From Synechococcus sp. CC9902 (GTDB taxonomy: Bacteria > Cyanobacteriota > Cyanobacteriia > PCC-6307 > Cyanobiaceae), in NCBI RefSeq assembly GCF_000012505.1, contig NC_007513.1, positions 1,550,001 to 1,614,000 of the forward strand: a stretch of 64,000 bases of DNA, given 5' to 3'. Shown here in pieces: positions 29,136-38,998 of this stretch; positions within the stretch are counted from its first letter, which is position 1; each line of letters opens with the position of its first letter. The notes under the pieces are model-generated. The model worked only from the letters and a program-made list of their open reading frames with translations, did no database searches and was not told the DNA's origin. The position numbers and the translations under genes were made by a program.

Positions 29136-29843
29136 TTAAAAGGCGCCGGCAGCCGGCATAAGTGTTAGGTCTTCGATCACTTGGCTCGAGGGTTGCTCTG
29201 CCAAGTTCACCAAAGCATCAGCCGCTTGATCGACGGTGAGCATGGCACGACGATCGAAATCGCTTTGTACGGTTTCTGCATCCCAGAGAGGGGTATTCAC
29301 CGCACCGAGGGTGAGCGTGCAGGCACGAATGCCTTGATCCCGCTCTTCTTCAGCTAAACAGCGCGTGAAACTGGCCAGAGCTGCCTTGGTAATGCAGTAA
29401 GCACCCCATTGAGGGAATGCATTGCGTGCAGCATGGCTGCTCACATTGATTACCAAGCCTCCCCGCGAACGCATGGAAGGAACCACAGCTGAACAAACCT
29501 GCATCACGCTGGTGAGATTCAACTGAAGCAACCATTGCCAACGCTCTAAGGGCATTGCCAAGAGATCACCGGTGTAGGCAGCACCTGCATTGTTGATCAA
29601 TACAGACGGCGGTTCGCCCTCCGACATCAACCTTGCAAATGCAGGCTGGATGTCGGAGGGGCTGGTTAGGTCAACTGCTGCAGTTGCAACAACCTGACTC
29701 GAAGTTCGCAAACGAGTTGCGAGATCTTCAAGGTCATCGCCGCTGCGTGCCGTTAACAACAGGTTCCAGCCTCGCTCAGACAAGAGCTCCGCAGTGCGGC
29801 GCCCAATGCCTCGACTGGCCCCAGTGATTAATGCCGTAGGCAA
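29136..29843 (-). CDS. Short-chain dehydrogenase/reductase
   Basis: A 235-residue SDR. It has the NAD(P) motif TGASRGIG (residues 7-14), the NNAG motif, Ser in VINVSSHAA and the catalytic YCITK. The family oxidises or reduces alcohols, ketones or sugars, and the substrate is unknown here. The position nine bases upstream of folE could suggest a pteridine reductase-like role, but this gene neighbourhood is not proof. It starts 24 bases below the accA stop. Confidence 0.9.
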   Translation of the reverse strand: MPTALITGASRGIGRRTAELLSERGWNLLLTARSGDDLEDLATRLRTSSQVVATAAVDLTSPSDIQPAFARLMSEGEPPSVLINNAGAAYTGDLLAMPLERWQWLLQLNLTSVMQVCSAVVPSMRSRGGLVINVSSHAARNAFPQWGAYCITKAALASFTRCLAEEERDQGIRACTLTLGAVNTPLWDAETVQSDFDRRAMLTVDQAADALVNLAEQPSSQVIEDLTLMPAAGAF

Positions 29844-29867
29844 ACGCTGTTAGCGAACGAACATATC

Positions 29868-30857
29868 CTAAGCGATATCATCAAATTCCTGTGACATTTC
29901 CTCAGCAAAACGCCCCATTGCGCGGAATTTCGTGTAACGCGCGTCTCGAAGCTCTTGTTCCGAAAGCGTGAGCAGTTCGCCGAGGTGGCGTTCGAGGGCC
30001 GCGCGAAGGGTTTGACCAGCCTCCAACGGAGCCCAGTTATTTCCTCCGGATGGCTCGGCAAGCACTTCATCCACCACACCCAGTTCCAGCAAATCTCGGC
30101 CCGTAATCTTCAGGGCAGCGGCAGCATCAGGGGCCTTCGCCGCATCTCTCCAAAGGATGGATGCACAGGCTTCTGGACTGGCAACGGTGTAGACGCTGTG
30201 CTCAAACATCAGCAAACGATCGGCAACGCCGATTCCTAAGGCACCACCAGACCCACCCTCACCAATCACCGTGGCGATCACAGGAACGCGCAAACCAAAC
30301 ATGTCCCGCAGGTTCACCGCGATGGCTTCCCCCTGCCCCTGCTCTTCGGCCTGGAGGCCTGCATAAGCTCCTGGGGTGTCGATAAAGGTAAGAATCGGCA
30401 ACCGAAATCGATCCGCATGCTCCATCAGGCGCATGGCCTTGCGGTATCCACCGGGGGTGGCCATGCCGAAATTACGGGCCACATTTTCTTTGGTATCGCG
30501 CCCTTTTTGATGCCCAAGCAGAAGGACAGCACGATCCCCTAATCGACCCACGCCACCAATCAGGGCCTGATCATCGTTACCCCGACGGTCTCCATGGAGT
30601 TCAACGAAGTCGTCGCAAAACATCTGAATGAAATCGAGCGTGCTCGGCCGGTGGGGGTGACGAGCAACTTGAATCTTCTGGGCTGGGGTTAATCCCTGAA
30701 AAATCTCTTGTCTTCGTCTCGATGCGAGGGATTCGAGCTGTTGCAGCTGCTGGGTAACGTCGACTTCGGAATCGCGAGCAAGCTGGCGGATTTGTTCAAT
30801 CTGCTGCTCCAGTTCCACCAGAGGCTTCTCGAACTCGAGTAAGGGACGACGGGGCAT
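29868..30857 (-). CDS. accA: Acetyl-CoA carboxylase carboxyltransferase subunit alpha
   Basis: A 329-residue AccA, which with AccD transfers the carboxyl group from biotin to acetyl-CoA in the first step of fatty acid synthesis. Clear landmarks are [18 protein letters not shown] at the start, [32 protein letters not shown] and the oxyanion-loop region [15 protein letters not shown] 30857 fits the family N-terminus; the open frame upstream lies inside aar. It follows aar by 16 bases, a conserved ado-aar-accA arrangement that feeds malonyl-CoA to the fatty acids used for alkanes. Confidence 0.96.
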   Translation of the reverse strand: MPRRPLLEFEKPLVELEQQIEQIRQLARDSEVDVTQQLQQLESLASRRRQEIFQGLTPAQKIQVARHPHRPSTLDFIQMFCDDFVELHGDRRGNDDQALIGGVGRLGDRAVLLLGHQKGRDTKENVARNFGMATPGGYRKAMRLMEHADRFRLPILTFIDTPGAYAGLQAEEQGQGEAIAVNLRDMFGLRVPVIATVIGEGGSGGALGIGVADRLLMFEHSVYTVASPEACASILWRDAAKAPDAAAALKITGRDLLELGVVDEVLAEPSGGNNWAPLEAGQTLRAALERHLGELLTLSEQELRDARYTKFRAMGRFAEEMSQEFDDIA

Positions 30858-30873
30858 GGGATTGGGGAGGAGT

Positions 30874-31914
30874 TCAGGCGACGGCGGCCTGGAGGTTCGT
30901 CTTGAGGTTGAGGGTTGAGAAGCCGTGGCGGACGGAAGCCGCGCCAATGAAGTCCATCTTTTCCAGGGTGATGTTGTTGCGGCCCCAACTGAAATTGGTG
31001 TGGCAACGCTCGAACTCGAGCAACATTGCCTCCGCAAAACAAGCAAACATTTGCCGCTGAGGTTTTTCCATTTCAGCGATTTCCATCATCGACCAACCGA
31101 TATCCCTACAGAACTCCACGATCCCACCCTTGAGAACGTGGATCCCACCCCCAGCCACTTTTGAATCGAGGTTTTTGGGATAACCGCCATCAATCATCAA
31201 GCAGGGCTTCTTCAGGCTGTTGTTATCGATTTCCAGGGTGCGCGGCATACTCGCCACCCAAACCACCACATCAGCCTCAGACAGCGCATCACTTAGGGCG
31301 AGTATGCGACCGCCACCCAGTTCCGCTTGAAGATCGGCCAGCGGTTGAGGCTGACGGGCCACCAGGAGGAGTTCGCCCACATTGGTGCGCGCCGTTAACC
31401 AACGACAAACAGCACTGCCGATATCTCCTGTTGCCCCAACAACAGCAACCTTCGCCGTCTTGAGATCGATCCCCAGACTCGGAGCGTTGTTCTCAACCTG
31501 ACGGCAAATCACCCAGGCGGTATGGGTATTACCGGTGGTGAAACGCTGCCAATCGAGGGTGGTGCTGCGAACCGTTTGGTGCTGCAGCAGGTTGAAATTC
31601 TCGAAAATAATGGAGGTAAAGCCCCCTAATGCCGTGATGTTGATCCCCTTCTTCTGGGCCAACTCCATGGCGTTGAGAACCTTGCGGCGAGCCGTTTTAA
31701 AACGACTCAGCATTTCGGGAACAAAGCAGGAATCAATGTACGCACCTTCGATGGTGATTCCTGCGGGGCTCGTGACCTCCACATGCTCCACAAGCTGAGG
31801 GGGAGCACTACACCAAACATCCAGATCGCCATCGGCGATGTGATCGAACCCGAGCTCCAACGCCTTGCGGCGAGCCGCCTCAAAACTCGTTGAATGTCCG
31901 ATCAGACCAAACAT
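30874..31914 (-). CDS. aar: Long-chain acyl-ACP reductase (alkane pathway)
   Basis: A 346-residue acyl-ACP reductase that makes fatty aldehydes from acyl-ACP with NADPH. The nucleotide motif GATGDIGS is at about 160-167, and Cys292 in MFACFAEAM matches the acyl-binding cysteine of the Synechococcus elongatus enzyme. ATG 31914 ([18 protein letters not shown]) is the usual start; earlier in-frame codons are not conserved. It lies 111 bases downstream of ado on the same strand, forming the cyanobacterial alkane/alkene pair, whose hydrocarbons sit in membranes. Confidence 0.96.
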   Translation of the reverse strand: MFGLIGHSTSFEAARRKALELGFDHIADGDLDVWCSAPPQLVEHVEVTSPAGITIEGAYIDSCFVPEMLSRFKTARRKVLNAMELAQKKGINITALGGFTSIIFENFNLLQHQTVRSTTLDWQRFTTGNTHTAWVICRQVENNAPSLGIDLKTAKVAVVGATGDIGSAVCRWLTARTNVGELLLVARQPQPLADLQAELGGGRILALSDALSEADVVVWVASMPRTLEIDNNSLKKPCLMIDGGYPKNLDSKVAGGGIHVLKGGIVEFCRDIGWSMMEIAEMEKPQRQMFACFAEAMLLEFERCHTNFSWGRNNITLEKMDFIGAASVRHGFSTLNLKTNLQAAVA

Positions 31915-32025
31915 GTCCTGTCTCTGAGTTCCCGAAGGGACGGTTCTGAGATCCCATGGTCCCACGGCAACCGGTATCAATCACAACGAACGTGACTGAT
32001 CACCGGTGCCAAAAGACGCGGGCAA

Positions 32026-32745
32026 TCAAATAGCCAACGCTGCTGCAGCCATTTTGGCGATATCTCTGGAACTAAAACCGATCTCATTCAGAGCTTCCTG
32101 ATAGGCGATTAAGAAGTCTTCGATCAAGTCTTCTTTCTCCATATGAAGCACCGCGGCGTCTGCAGCCACACCTTCGAGCATCGAGCGAATTAACGGAAGA
32201 TTGGCCTTATTGGCTGCAAACATTTCGTCTTTGCTGGCCTCAAAGTTGGCTTTCAGCCATTCCTGGCCGTAGTTGAGGTGGGTGTACTCATCCTTCACGA
32301 CCCCTTCAGTGATTTTGCGAGCAAAGGGATCGGCCACTGGGATGTAGATGTGATAAGCCGAAATCGCAAACGCCTCAATCAAAAGCGCCTGGATCAGAAG
32401 ACAGGTCACAACCTTGCCTTCCTTCAGAGCAACTTGAAAATTGCCGTGGAGAGGTCCGAAAAAATCTTTAGCGAAAGGCATATCCGCCTCAACACCAAGG
32501 TTGCGAGCACAGGCGGTGAAACCCTTCATGTGCTTCATTTCCATCCGGGCAAGACGGCTTAACTCATCCGCCTGCTCTGGAATCAATGTGCCTAAGGAAA
32601 TGTAGTTGTCGTGGGCCTCTTGCTCACCCTCGATCACGATGGCGTTAATGCGGCTGTAGGCGTCCTTGTACTCAGCTGTCGTGAAGTCCGGCAGCGCGTC
32701 CTGGCCCTCCAGCACGGAAACTTCTGGTGCGTTGAGGGTAGGCAT
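32026..32745 (-). CDS. ado: Aldehyde-deformylating oxygenase (alkane synthase)
   Basis: A 239-residue ferritin-like di-iron enzyme that converts fatty aldehydes to alkanes plus formate. The metal ligands fit exactly: Glu41, Glu69, His72, Glu124, Glu153 and His156, each four positions below the numbering of the well-studied Prochlorococcus enzyme. ATG 32745 ([20 protein letters not shown]) is the expected start. With aar next door it makes C15-C17 hydrocarbons, a near-universal cyanobacterial trait. The creatininase-family gene ends about 75 bases upstream. Confidence 0.96.
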   Translation of the reverse strand: MPTLNAPEVSVLEGQDALPDFTTAEYKDAYSRINAIVIEGEQEAHDNYISLGTLIPEQADELSRLARMEMKHMKGFTACARNLGVEADMPFAKDFFGPLHGNFQVALKEGKVVTCLLIQALLIEAFAISAYHIYIPVADPFARKITEGVVKDEYTHLNYGQEWLKANFEASKDEMFAANKANLPLIRSMLEGVAADAAVLHMEKEDLIEDFLIAYQEALNEIGFSSRDIAKMAAAALAI

Positions 32746-32821
32746 AAGAAGTAATTCGACACATTGAATCCGACAGACAATAACCAGACCCCCAGGATTT
32801 CTGGACACTTGGGTCGAAACT

Positions 32822-33652
32822 TCAGGATTTTCGAGGCCAATCCACAACGCTTTCAGTCGGCGGCCAATCACTGCTGAGCAGGCTTTTGAAGCGCTGCGTC
32901 CAATGCAAAATCAAAGCTTGCTCTAACTCCAACCCCAGCTCAGCGGACGCCAAACGAGCATCGCCAATCACCCCTGATTGGCTCAAATCGCTCGTCAACC
33001 ATGCACATGGCGCAGCCCCCTCCAGGCTCCAACCGTCGGGCGGGGCAAGGGCGGAGCGAGGTCCGTGGGCCCCATCCACGGGACGCGACGGACCCACCAA
33101 CTCAGGGGCCATATGCAGCATCAAGCTTGTCTCCGCCTGACCGGCGTGGAGTCCATGGGCCAGTTCTTCCGGGGGCAAGAGCGATGACAAACCATCCACA
33201 CCGCTCCAGATAAAACAAGGGAGGACGCCCATCGATGGACAGCGCAAGCGCAGCTGTCGTGCAGCCACCTGAAGCAAGCCGATCTGGCCACCATGGGCGT
33301 TCAACAACACCAACCGTTCCACCCCCATCGCCGCCAACTGACCGCCGACCTGATCCACAAGCTGCAGCATCAATTCAGCCGAGAGGCTCAAAGTGCCTGG
33401 GAACGGCTGGTGTTCCGGTGAAAAACCAATCGACTGCAGCGGCAGTCGCCAGATCGGCCATTCACCATCAAGGTGCTCCAACACGGAGTTCAAAATCCGA
33501 TCAGCAAACAATGCATCGGTAGCCAAGGGCAGCTGGGGGCCATGCTGTTCGCAAGCTCCAAAGGGCCAAACAACAGTGGCGCCAGCCTGTTTTGCCGCTT
33601 TTTCGGCCTCCGGCCATGCCAGTTGATCGAAGCGTCGTTTTAGTCCATCCAT
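32822..33652 (-). CDS. Creatininase-family amidohydrolase
   Basis: About 276 residues of the creatininase family. Zn-ligand motifs are visible: [17 protein letters not shown] near the N-terminus, [10 protein letters not shown] in the middle, and [13 protein letters not shown] near residue 175. Family members hydrolyse cyclic or linear amide bonds, for example in creatinine or pterin/flavin precursors, and the substrate in cyanobacteria is not settled. ATG 33652 has an AGGGA stretch at a good distance; ATG 33676 would add eight residues. It is divergent from the S1-domain gene. Confidence 0.88.
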   Translation of the reverse strand: MDGLKRRFDQLAWPEAEKAAKQAGATVVWPFGACEQHGPQLPLATDALFADRILNSVLEHLDGEWPIWRLPLQSIGFSPEHQPFPGTLSLSAELMLQLVDQVGGQLAAMGVERLVLLNAHGGQIGLLQVAARQLRLRCPSMGVLPCFIWSGVDGLSSLLPPEELAHGLHAGQAETSLMLHMAPELVGPSRPVDGAHGPRSALAPPDGWSLEGAAPCAWLTSDLSQSGVIGDARLASAELGLELEQALILHWTQRFKSLLSSDWPPTESVVDWPRKS

Positions 33653-33724
33653 CCCGGTTCCCTTGCAGAGAGGCATTCACAAACCTTCCCTGTCAGACTG
33701 GTCTATCGATGATCCCGTTGGTTC

Positions 33725-34963
33725 ATGGCCGCAGCCGGCAGTCCTCAGCCCAACCGCCCCAAGGCGCCGCAACAGGCTGCGAACAAGCCTCTGCAGGTGA
33801 TGAAGATCAACCGCAAAGACGAGCAAGAGAAGCTGCAACGGGAGGCAGCTGAAGCCCGCGCAGCCGCTGAAGCCGCCGCCGAAAAAGCAAGAATGCTGGA
33901 GGAGCGTGCCGGACTCGCCGCACCGCCACGGTCCCGTCAAGCCGAAGCCTCCAGCCAGAGCGATGAGGAGAGGTTTGACATGGGTGCCATGGAGGGCATG
34001 TCCATGGCAGATCTGATGGGCTCACCCGACGACAAACCCAAACGAGAGCAGCGCAGCGAACCCCGCAGCGTGGACGACTTCGATTTCGACGAAGAAGCTT
34101 TTCTCGCCGCTTTGGATGAAAACGCCCCTGTCGGTACGACGGGCGAGGTAATTAAGGGCACCGTGATTGCCCTCGAAAGCGACGGTGTGTATGTGGATAT
34201 TGGGGGCAAAGCCCCCGGTTTCATGCCAAAAAGCGAAGCCGGCCTTGGTGTGATCACCAACTACCAGGAGCGCTTCCCCAAGGGCCTCGAAGTGGAAGTT
34301 CTCGTTACTCGGGAACAAAACGCCGATGGCATGGTCACGATCAGCTGTCGTGCACTGGAGTTGCGCAAGAGCTGGGACAAGGTGAAAGTTCTTGAGAAAG
34401 AAGGAAAGGTGGTGCAAGTGATCGTGAGCGGCTTCAACCGGGGTGGCGTCACTTGCGATTTGGAAGGTTTACGCGGCTTCATTCCCCGCTCCCAACTCCA
34501 AGATGGCGAAAACCATCAGGAGCTAGTTGGCAAAACCCTTGGCGTGGCCTTTCTTGAGGTGAATTCAGGCACCCGGAAGCTTGTGCTGTCCGAAAAACGT
34601 GCTGCCACGGCTGCTCGTTTCCAAGAGCTTGAGGTGGGCCAGTTGGTTGAAGGTCTTGTCGCCTCCGTGAAGCCCTACGGCCTGTTTATCGACCTCGGCG
34701 GCATCAGTGGATTGCTACATCAATCATCGATCACGAATGGAAGTCTGCGCTCCATTCGTGAGGTCTTCGACCAAGGCGATCGCGTTTCGGCTCTGATCAC
34801 CGATTTAGATCCAGGTCGAGGGCGGATTGGCCTCAATACAGCGCTGCTGGAAGGCCCCCCCGGTGAGCTCCTCATCGACAAAGACAAAGTGATGGCAGAA
34901 GCCAGCGACCGTGCATCAAGGGCTCAAAACACCCTGAAGCAAAACGAACAATCAGCCGGATGA
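33725..34963 (+). CDS. S1-domain RNA-binding protein (ribosomal S1-like)
   Basis: A 412-residue protein with a ~130-residue charged, Ala/Glu/Arg-rich and partly coiled N-terminus, followed by three S1 OB-fold domains (about 140-210, 220-285 and 300-370). Typical S1 pieces are GTVIALESDGVYVDIGGKAPG and VKPYGLFIDLGGISGLLHQS. Cyanobacteria often encode a second S1-like protein beside the standard RpsA, thought to help load certain messages onto ribosomes. Its stop overlaps the tab2-like gene by four bases, so it is likely co-translated with another translation-related RNA-binding protein. Confidence 0.9.
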   Translation: MAAAGSPQPNRPKAPQQAANKPLQVMKINRKDEQEKLQREAAEARAAAEAAAEKARMLEERAGLAAPPRSRQAEASSQSDEERFDMGAMEGMSMADLMGSPDDKPKREQRSEPRSVDDFDFDEEAFLAALDENAPVGTTGEVIKGTVIALESDGVYVDIGGKAPGFMPKSEAGLGVITNYQERFPKGLEVEVLVTREQNADGMVTISCRALELRKSWDKVKVLEKEGKVVQVIVSGFNRGGVTCDLEGLRGFIPRSQLQDGENHQELVGKTLGVAFLEVNSGTRKLVLSEKRAATAARFQELEVGQLVEGLVASVKPYGLFIDLGGISGLLHQSSITNGSLRSIREVFDQGDRVSALITDLDPGRGRIGLNTALLEGPPGELLIDKDKVMAEASDRASRAQNTLKQNEQSAG

Positions 34964-35841
34964 AATCGGCCGTAAGCAAAGGCTCTGACTGGGAATTGGA
35001 TTTTTACTCCAGGCCCATTCTTGATGCGGATGGACGCAAGCGATGGGAGCTTTTGATCACCACGACACCATCCTCTGAGGATGGAGACACCCCATTTCGT
35101 TTTGCCAAGGTCTGCCCCTCAAGTGAGGTGAACTCAATTTGGTTAAACACGGCGCTAGCTGAGGCCCGAGAGAGCGCACTTCAGGAGGGTTATGGCGCTC
35201 CCGTTCGCCTGCGCTGCTGGCGCAGTTCGATGCGAACGATGGTGCAACGGGCCGCAACCGAACAAGACATCGAAGTGATTTCCAGTCGTCGCACGTTTGC
35301 ACTGCTCGATTGGCTAGAGCATCGGGAACGAGAGGTGTACCCAAAAGAAGAGGGATTTATGGCTGGCCCGCTTGCCCCTCCTCCCGCACCGGTGGTGACC
35401 CCACCAATCCCCCTTCCAGAGGAAGTGCAAGGGGATGCCTGGTCTTGGGCCACCCTTCCCGCCGGACTTCTGCGCGATGCCGGCGACTGGCCAATGAGCT
35501 TCAGCGGGTTGCTTCCTGTGCCGACCAATCTTGAGGATGAAGCCCAAGTTCCGGGACTGCGCTTATTCAGCCGAACCCGCTCCCTCGCTATGGCGGGATG
35601 GCTGGGGGGCTTAGAACCAGTCCGCCTGCTCGTTGAGGGTCGCCAACTGATCCTTGAAGCCGGTCAGGACGACCGTTGGTTGGTGAGTGATCTCGATGGA
35701 GAGGCCGCAAAAAGTATTACCTCGGCCCTCGAAACCTGCCAAACCTCTGTTCGTGGCCTTCAATTCATCGCAATTCAAGCCAGCCCAGACGAACAGGCCT
35801 TCGCAGGCTTTTGGATGATGCGCGACATTCCCATGGCATGA
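34960..35841 (+). CDS. Tab2/Atab2-family RNA-binding protein
   Basis: A 293-residue protein of the Tab2/Atab2 family. The diagnostic beginning is WELDFYSRPILDADGRKRWE, and the middle has CWRSSMRTMVQRAA and EDEAQVPGLRLFSRTRSLAM. In algae and plants these factors bind mRNA leaders and help translate photosystem reaction-centre proteins. The start overlaps the S1-like gene by four bases, and its end overlaps the pgeF-like gene by four, giving three coupled genes. Direct RNA targets cannot be read from this window. Confidence 0.9.
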   Translation: MKSAVSKGSDWELDFYSRPILDADGRKRWELLITTTPSSEDGDTPFRFAKVCPSSEVNSIWLNTALAEARESALQEGYGAPVRLRCWRSSMRTMVQRAATEQDIEVISSRRTFALLDWLEHREREVYPKEEGFMAGPLAPPPAPVVTPPIPLPEEVQGDAWSWATLPAGLLRDAGDWPMSFSGLLPVPTNLEDEAQVPGLRLFSRTRSLAMAGWLGGLEPVRLLVEGRQLILEAGQDDRWLVSDLDGEAAKSITSALETCQTSVRGLQFIAIQASPDEQAFAGFWMMRDIPMA

Positions 35842-36665
35842 ACGGAACCAGCATCAATCCGTTCGATCGCCCTGATAGCCAGTTCAATACGCTCCAGGAC
35901 TGGACCTGGGTTGGTTGCTATGGCGGCTACTACCTGCAATCAGACCTTCTCCAACGAGTGGGCTTTGAACACGGTTTTTTCACCCGTTTGTGGCAAGGCC
36001 GTGAACCGGATGCCCTAGCCGGCTACATCAGTGCCGGTGTTTCAGTTCACCGCCCCCAACAAATTCACAGTGGACGGGTTCTATCGGCCAACGAGGCGAC
36101 CGGATCTCCATGGCCTGAGGCCGATGGTTTGGTCAGCAACCAAGGCGGGCAAAGCCTCTGGGTGTGCGGCGCCGACTGCACCCCAGTACTGATGGCTGAT
36201 CCCGGCACAGGGCATGCGGCTGCATGCCATGCCGGTTGGCGTGGCGTGGCCTCCAGGATTCTTCCAGAAGCGATCCGGCAGCTGGAAGCTTTGGGAGCTC
36301 ATCGGTCTGACCTATTGGTGGCGTTCGGTCCCGCCATCAGCGGACAGCATTACCAAGTCGGAGACGACGTGGTGGATGCGATCAGCAACAGTTTGGAGGC
36401 ACACCCATCAAGCGGCATGGATTCCTCTGGGCTTCTCCAAACAACAAAGGTGCTGCTCCCCGACGATGAACCCGGACGGCACCGCCTCGACATCCGTGGC
36501 GCAGCGGCACTCCAACTCCAACAGCACGGACTCGATTCAAACCAGATCAGTGACTGCCCTCTGTGCACGCTGAGTGAACCAAACTTGTTTCATTCCTGGC
36601 GACGCGATCACGTGAAAGCCGTGCAATGGAGCGGCGTTGTGGCTCAAGCACCAGCCACCATCTGA
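35838..36665 (+). CDS. PgeF/YfiH-type laccase-domain protein
   Basis: About 275 residues of the polyphenol-oxidase (laccase domain) / purine nucleoside phosphorylase-like family. It has the motifs IHSGRV, CGADCTPVLMAD and HAGWRG, which hold the His-Cys-His zinc site. Bacterial members act on purine nucleosides or correct peptidoglycan errors. The start is the ATG in the ATGA overlap with the tab2-like gene. The 3' end overlaps the convergent flavoprotein gene by 22 bases. Confidence 0.9.
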   Translation: MNGTSINPFDRPDSQFNTLQDWTWVGCYGGYYLQSDLLQRVGFEHGFFTRLWQGREPDALAGYISAGVSVHRPQQIHSGRVLSANEATGSPWPEADGLVSNQGGQSLWVCGADCTPVLMADPGTGHAAACHAGWRGVASRILPEAIRQLEALGAHRSDLLVAFGPAISGQHYQVGDDVVDAISNSLEAHPSSGMDSSGLLQTTKVLLPDDEPGRHRLDIRGAAALQLQQHGLDSNQISDCPLCTLSEPNLFHSWRRDHVKAVQWSGVVAQAPATI

Positions 36666-38317
36666 AGCGCTAACGCTTCCGCAGCGCGGATCCCATCGAT
36701 TCCAGCTGAAAGAATGCCACCGGCATAGCCAGCGCCCTCGCCAGCGGGGAACAAACCCCGCACATTCACCGACTCCAGCGCCAAATCCCGGGGGATTCGC
36801 ACCGGAGACGATGTTCGCGTTTCCACGCCAGTCAGAACCGCATCGGGGTGGTCGTAACCGCGCACGCGACGGGCAAATGCAGGGAGAGCCTCCCGTAACG
36901 CCGCAATCATCGGTGGCGGGAGAAGCGCATTCAAATCAGACGGCTGAACACCAGGCTGATACGACGCTGCAATCGATCCAAGGCTTTCCGATGGTTGATT
37001 GGCGAGGAAATCTTCCAACCGTTGGGCGGGGGCGGCATAGGTGCTGCCACCGAGGAGATAGGCGCGATGTTCCAAATCCCGTTGCAGGGCAACCCCTGCC
37101 AAAGGATCTCCGGGATGCCGTTCATAGGGGGCGAGATCCTCAGGTTGCAGCTGCACCACTAACCCGCTGTTGGCATTGCGCTCATTGCGGGAGTGCTGGC
37201 TCATCCCATTGGTCACCACCCGACCCACCTCCGACGTTGCACCGACCACAAACCCGCCCGGGCACATACAAAAGCTGTAAACGCACCGACCATTGGTGGC
37301 GTGATGGACCAGCTTGTATTCAGCAGGCCCCAGACGGGGATGGCCAGCGGAAGGCCCCCAACGGGCAGCATCGATAAGGGGCTGGGGATGTTCAATCCGC
37401 ACCCCTACAGAAAAGGTCTTGGCTTCAATTTGAACGCCGATTTGTTCGAGCATGGCAAAGCAATCCCGAGCCGAATGCCCCGGTGCCAAAACGAGATGGC
37501 GGCAAGGGATGGCATCGCCATTGGCCAAGTCGAGACCAACGAGTTGATGGCTCTTCTCGCCCTCACTGGGGTCCAAGCGCAGCCGCTCCACTCGGCTGCT
37601 AAACCGAACCTCCCCGCCCAGGGCCTCAATACGAGCACGCAGCCCCCGCACCACCGTGGCCAGCTTGAAGGTGCCGATGTGGGGGCGTTGCAGGGTGAGG
37701 ATGTCTTCATTAGCCCCAGAAGCCACCAATTCCTCGAGCACCTTGCGTCCGTAATGCTCAGGATCACTCACCTGGCTGTAGAGCTTTCCATCCGAGAACG
37801 TTCCGGCACCACCCTCTCCAAATTGGGCATTGGACTCTGGATCAATGCCTGTTTCTCCACGCCAGAAGGCAAAGGTTTGCAGCGTGCGCTGTTTCACAGG
37901 CTCGCCACGCTCCAATAACAGCGGTCGAAACCCCATTTGGGCCAACAGCAACGCAGCGAAATAGCCACAGGGGCCAGCACCCACCACCACGGGTCTGTGC
38001 TCTCCCTGATCAAGACCAGCCCGAGGCAACTGAGCCACTGGTTTGTAGGTGGTGTCTGGCGCCTGTCGGACGCGTGAGGTCTTCCCGAGACGCCGCAATA
38101 AAGCCGCCTCGCCACGCACCCGCACATCAACGGAGTAAATCAGCTGAATTTGATCGCGGCGACGCGCATCGATGCTGCGTTTCACGAGCCGTTGTTCAAA
38201 AACATCGTCAGGAGGAATGCGCAGCCGTTTAAGCACAGCTTTTTGAAGGGCGTCCTCAGCGTGATCGAGCGGAAGCTTTAACTCACTCAGGCGCAGCATG
38301 GAAATCTCTTGCCCCAA
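36644..38317 (-). CDS. FAD-dependent dehydrogenase (COG2509-like)
   Basis: A 557-residue flavoprotein. The Rossmann FAD motif VVGAGPCGYFAALLLA lies near residue 110, after an ~100-residue N-terminal domain typical of this family. Further family pieces are GGAGTFSDGKLYS, VYSFCMCPGGFVV and FPAGEGAGYAGGILSAG near the end. The family is widespread but its substrate is unknown; reduction of a quinone or pigment precursor is a guess. ATG 38299 is an alternative start, with the better match to homologues (MLRLSELKLPL). Confidence 0.9.
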   Translation of the reverse strand: MGQEISMLRLSELKLPLDHAEDALQKAVLKRLRIPPDDVFEQRLVKRSIDARRRDQIQLIYSVDVRVRGEAALLRRLGKTSRVRQAPDTTYKPVAQLPRAGLDQGEHRPVVVGAGPCGYFAALLLAQMGFRPLLLERGEPVKQRTLQTFAFWRGETGIDPESNAQFGEGGAGTFSDGKLYSQVSDPEHYGRKVLEELVASGANEDILTLQRPHIGTFKLATVVRGLRARIEALGGEVRFSSRVERLRLDPSEGEKSHQLVGLDLANGDAIPCRHLVLAPGHSARDCFAMLEQIGVQIEAKTFSVGVRIEHPQPLIDAARWGPSAGHPRLGPAEYKLVHHATNGRCVYSFCMCPGGFVVGATSEVGRVVTNGMSQHSRNERNANSGLVVQLQPEDLAPYERHPGDPLAGVALQRDLEHRAYLLGGSTYAAPAQRLEDFLANQPSESLGSIAASYQPGVQPSDLNALLPPPMIAALREALPAFARRVRGYDHPDAVLTGVETRTSSPVRIPRDLALESVNVRGLFPAGEGAGYAGGILSAGIDGIRAAEALALQMVAGA

Positions 38318-38407
38318 ACGTCATGGATGCATTGATTAATTCTGTCGACCTCGAGCTAAGCCGTCACTGACTCCACAACAGATCAAACCGCACCCAACAG
38401 TTCCCAC

Positions 38408-38629
38408 TCAAGGGGCGTCATCTAGCTCATCCGATTCGTTTGTTGAGGCGTCATCCGTTCGCACCTGCGACAACATCCCAGCCACAAGCAAACCCAACCC
38501 GATACCAACGGCGAGATTTCGATTTTCCGCTGCAGCACCTTGTCCCCACACAGCTGTAGCTAAAAACGCAGCGCCGAGAAGAAGGCAAGGCACCAAAACA
38601 ATGCCTCGAGCAATCCTGTTATCCGCCAT
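38408..38629 (-). CDS. Small two-helix membrane protein
   Basis: A 73-residue protein with two predicted membrane helices (GIVLVPCLLLGAAFLATAVW and LAVGIGLGLLVAGML) and an acidic C-terminal tail (SDELDDA). No function is recognised. It starts directly after the stop of the nuclease-like gene upstream on the same strand (no gap), so they probably form an operon. Confidence 0.65.
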   Translation of the reverse strand: MADNRIARGIVLVPCLLLGAAFLATAVWGQGAAAENRNLAVGIGLGLLVAGMLSQVRTDDASTNESDELDDAP

Positions 38630-38998
38630 TCAACCAAGCTCCGCGGAACAGCGATTGGTGGCCAACCCAGCGGCAATCAAACCAGCATTGAGGTCACTGT
38701 CCTCTCCCAACGGCGTCACCCGAGCCACCAATTGACCATTACTGCTGCCAACGGGGCGAAGGTTCACCCGACGGCGGCGGGGCAGCTGTTGACGCAACCA
38801 AGCGATAGCGTCCGCTTCCTGCTCCTCACCGACGGAAACACAGGCCAACTCAACGGTGTAGGTGCGATTGCGATCACCAACCTGCAGCAGCGATCCACTT
38901 CTCACCTGAAGCACTTCAGCTGCAGAGGCTGGTGCAACAGCACAACACAACAGTAGAAAACAGAGACAACAAAACCGGATCAAAGGGATGCGCCGCAC
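38630..38998 (-). CDS. Secreted SNase-like (thermonuclease-fold) small protein
   Basis: A 122-residue protein with a clear signal peptide: basic start, hydrophobic [15 protein letters not shown] and a cleavage-like ASAAE at about 24-28. The rest resembles the OB-fold core of staphylococcal nuclease ([43 protein letters not shown]). I do not see the catalytic Arg/Asp/Glu set clearly, so nuclease activity is unsure. Its first codons overlap the ilvB end by 19 bases, linking it to ilvB transcription. Confidence 0.7.
   Translation of the reverse strand: MRRIPLIRFCCLCFLLLCCAVAPASAAEVLQVRSGSLLQVGDRNRTYTVELACVSVGEEQEADAIAWLRQQLPRRRRVNLRPVGSSNGQLVARVTPLGEDSDLNAGLIAAGLATNRCSAELG

Noticed and set aside
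30858-31046. In-frame extension upstream of accA
   Set aside because: It lies inside aar in another frame and has Ser/Arg-rich non-family sequence; ATG 30857 matches the AccA N-terminus.
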